Shown here: positions 63,353 through 64,000 of the stretch, in pieces
How positions within the stretch are numbered: the stretch's first letter is position 1
How the letters are laid out: each line of letters begins with the position of its first letter
Assembly: GCA_964400625.1 (NCBI GenBank)
Contig: CAYNUS010000002.1
Location: 109,013-173,012 of the forward strand
Direction: 5' to 3'
Source of the DNA: DYFX01 sp964400625
Lineage (GTDB): Bacteria; Patescibacteriota; Patescibacteriia; SG8-24; DYFX01
DNA length: 64,000 bases
The notes under the pieces: generated by a model
Told to the model about the DNA's origin: nothing
Seen by the model: the letters and a program-made list of their open reading frames with translations, nothing else
The model's database searches: none
Made by a program: the position numbers and the translations under genes

Positions 63353-64000
63353 CTAGCGGTAGCGGAGGGCGTCGACGGGCTTGCGGCGGGCGGCTTCGCG
63401 GGCCGGCAGGATGCCGGCGACGACGCCGACGGCCATGGTGAAGACGAGGACGAAGACGATGGTGGCGAGGTCGACCGAGGCGGAGAAGAAATCGAAGCCC
63501 TGCCAGCGCGCGATGGCGGCGACGAGGAGGGCGAGTCCCGCGCCGCCTAAGGTGCCGAGCAGTCCGCCGGCGCCTCCGAGCAGCATCGATTCGAGGACGA
63601 AGACCGACATGATGTGCCAGCCCTTGGCGCCGACGGACTTCATGACGCCGATCTCTCGCGTGCGTTCGAGGACGGAAGTGTACATCGTGTTCATCACGCC
63701 GATGCCGGCGACGATGACGGCGACCGAGGCGATGAGGAAGAGCGCGGACTGGACCGTGCCGACGATGTCGCCGACGATCTGCTGGGACGCGGCCGGGGTC
63801 AGGACGGAATAGTCCTCGAGGTCGCGCTGTCCGGCGAAGGCGTCCTCGAGGTCGCGGCCGATCGCCTCGATGTCGCGGCCGTTCTCCACCTTGATGAGCA
63901 TGCCGCTGTAGTCGTCGCGGACGCCCGTCAGCCGCTCGAAGAGGCCGAGCGTCATGAGGACCATGTTGTCGCGCTGGCTGTCGCCGAACGGCGCGAGGAT
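63353..64000 (-). CDS. MacB-type ABC transporter permease (truncated by the window edge)
   Basis: The C-terminal 215 residues of a FtsX/MacB-family permease; the frame is open at the window end, so the start is missing. Visible are the end of the extracellular core (DDYSGMLIKVENGRDIEAIGRDLE) and three membrane segments with the conserved GIGVMNTMYTSVLERTREIGVMKSVGA and GILPAREAARRKPVDALRYR. MacB-like systems move substrates across or act mechanically at the envelope; the ATPase gene is expected outside the window. Confidence 0.88.
   Translation of the reverse strand: MLAPFGDSQRDNMVLMTLGLFERLTGVRDDYSGMLIKVENGRDIEAIGRDLEDAFAGQRDLEDYSVLTPAASQQIVGDIVGTVQSALFLIASVAVIVAGIGVMNTMYTSVLERTREIGVMKSVGAKGWHIMSVFVLESMLLGGAGGLLGTLGGAGLALLVAAIARWQGFDFFSASVDLATIVFVLVFTMAVGVVAGILPAREAARRKPVDALRYR

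Overview
The window looks like a chromosome segment from a high-G+C member of the Candidate Phyla Radiation (Patescibacteria). The pointers are a short four-domain ribosomal protein S1, PilT/PilB motility ATPases, secreted proteins that share an N-terminal 'SLIK ... YYYGADGKRYVFPNE'-type domain with a TSP1-like repeat, many promoters whose -10 box lies only 6-12 bases before the start codon, and small lipid, wall and lipoprotein genes without biosynthetic pathways. No rRNA, CRISPR array or replication origin was found. Phylum-level placement is inference from these traits; no finer assignment is attempted.

Layout. 0-15 kb: mostly minus-strand housekeeping genes (typA, two tRNA genes, pilT, rnc-nusB-rpmF, a diacylglycerol-kinase-like gene, and a cluster ending in gyrA), plus one plus-strand guanylate kinase. 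15-27.5 kb: rpsA and ftsH, a membrane protein with pilB, a permuted GHKL ATPase fused to a HEXXH protease, tsaE-tsaD, an ECF sigma factor and a secreted metzincin-like lipoprotein. 27.7-40.2 kb: a genomic island of visibly lower G+C beside tRNA-Glu. It carries a serine recombinase, a five-gene type I restriction-modification operon (half-size hsdS, hsdM, hsdS, hsdR, DUF45 protease) and, from a divergent promoter, a DUF3892 gene, a TIR (MTH538/DUF1863-like) gene and a RipA-like membrane gene. A 12-base near-repeat of the tRNA-Glu 3' end marks the probable right border. 40.4-64 kb: small membrane proteins, a 1031-residue surface protein, a glycosyltransferase, an ABC-F ATPase, a cold shock protein, a phosphodiester glycosidase, an MFS transporter, a CoaB-like/class II aldolase fusion, a TrmB-like regulator, a PAS-only sensor, a KefB-type antiporter, an NRDE protein, a GT2/oxidoreductase pair, a ferredoxin and a truncated MacB-type permease.

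The most unusual signal is not protein-coding. tRNA-Lys(CTT) and tRNA-Glu(TTC), 23 kb apart, each have a TAGATT-type promoter and then a long structured leader. The two leaders share a 32-base identical block containing one hairpin, and a second hairpin whose stem differs by two fully compensated base pairs. A third tRNA gene, Arg(TCG), has an ordinary short leader. I do not recognise this element. The second focus is the defence island, where an R-M operon and a TIR/membrane-protein module are divergently transcribed, the latter behind a 240-base structured leader.
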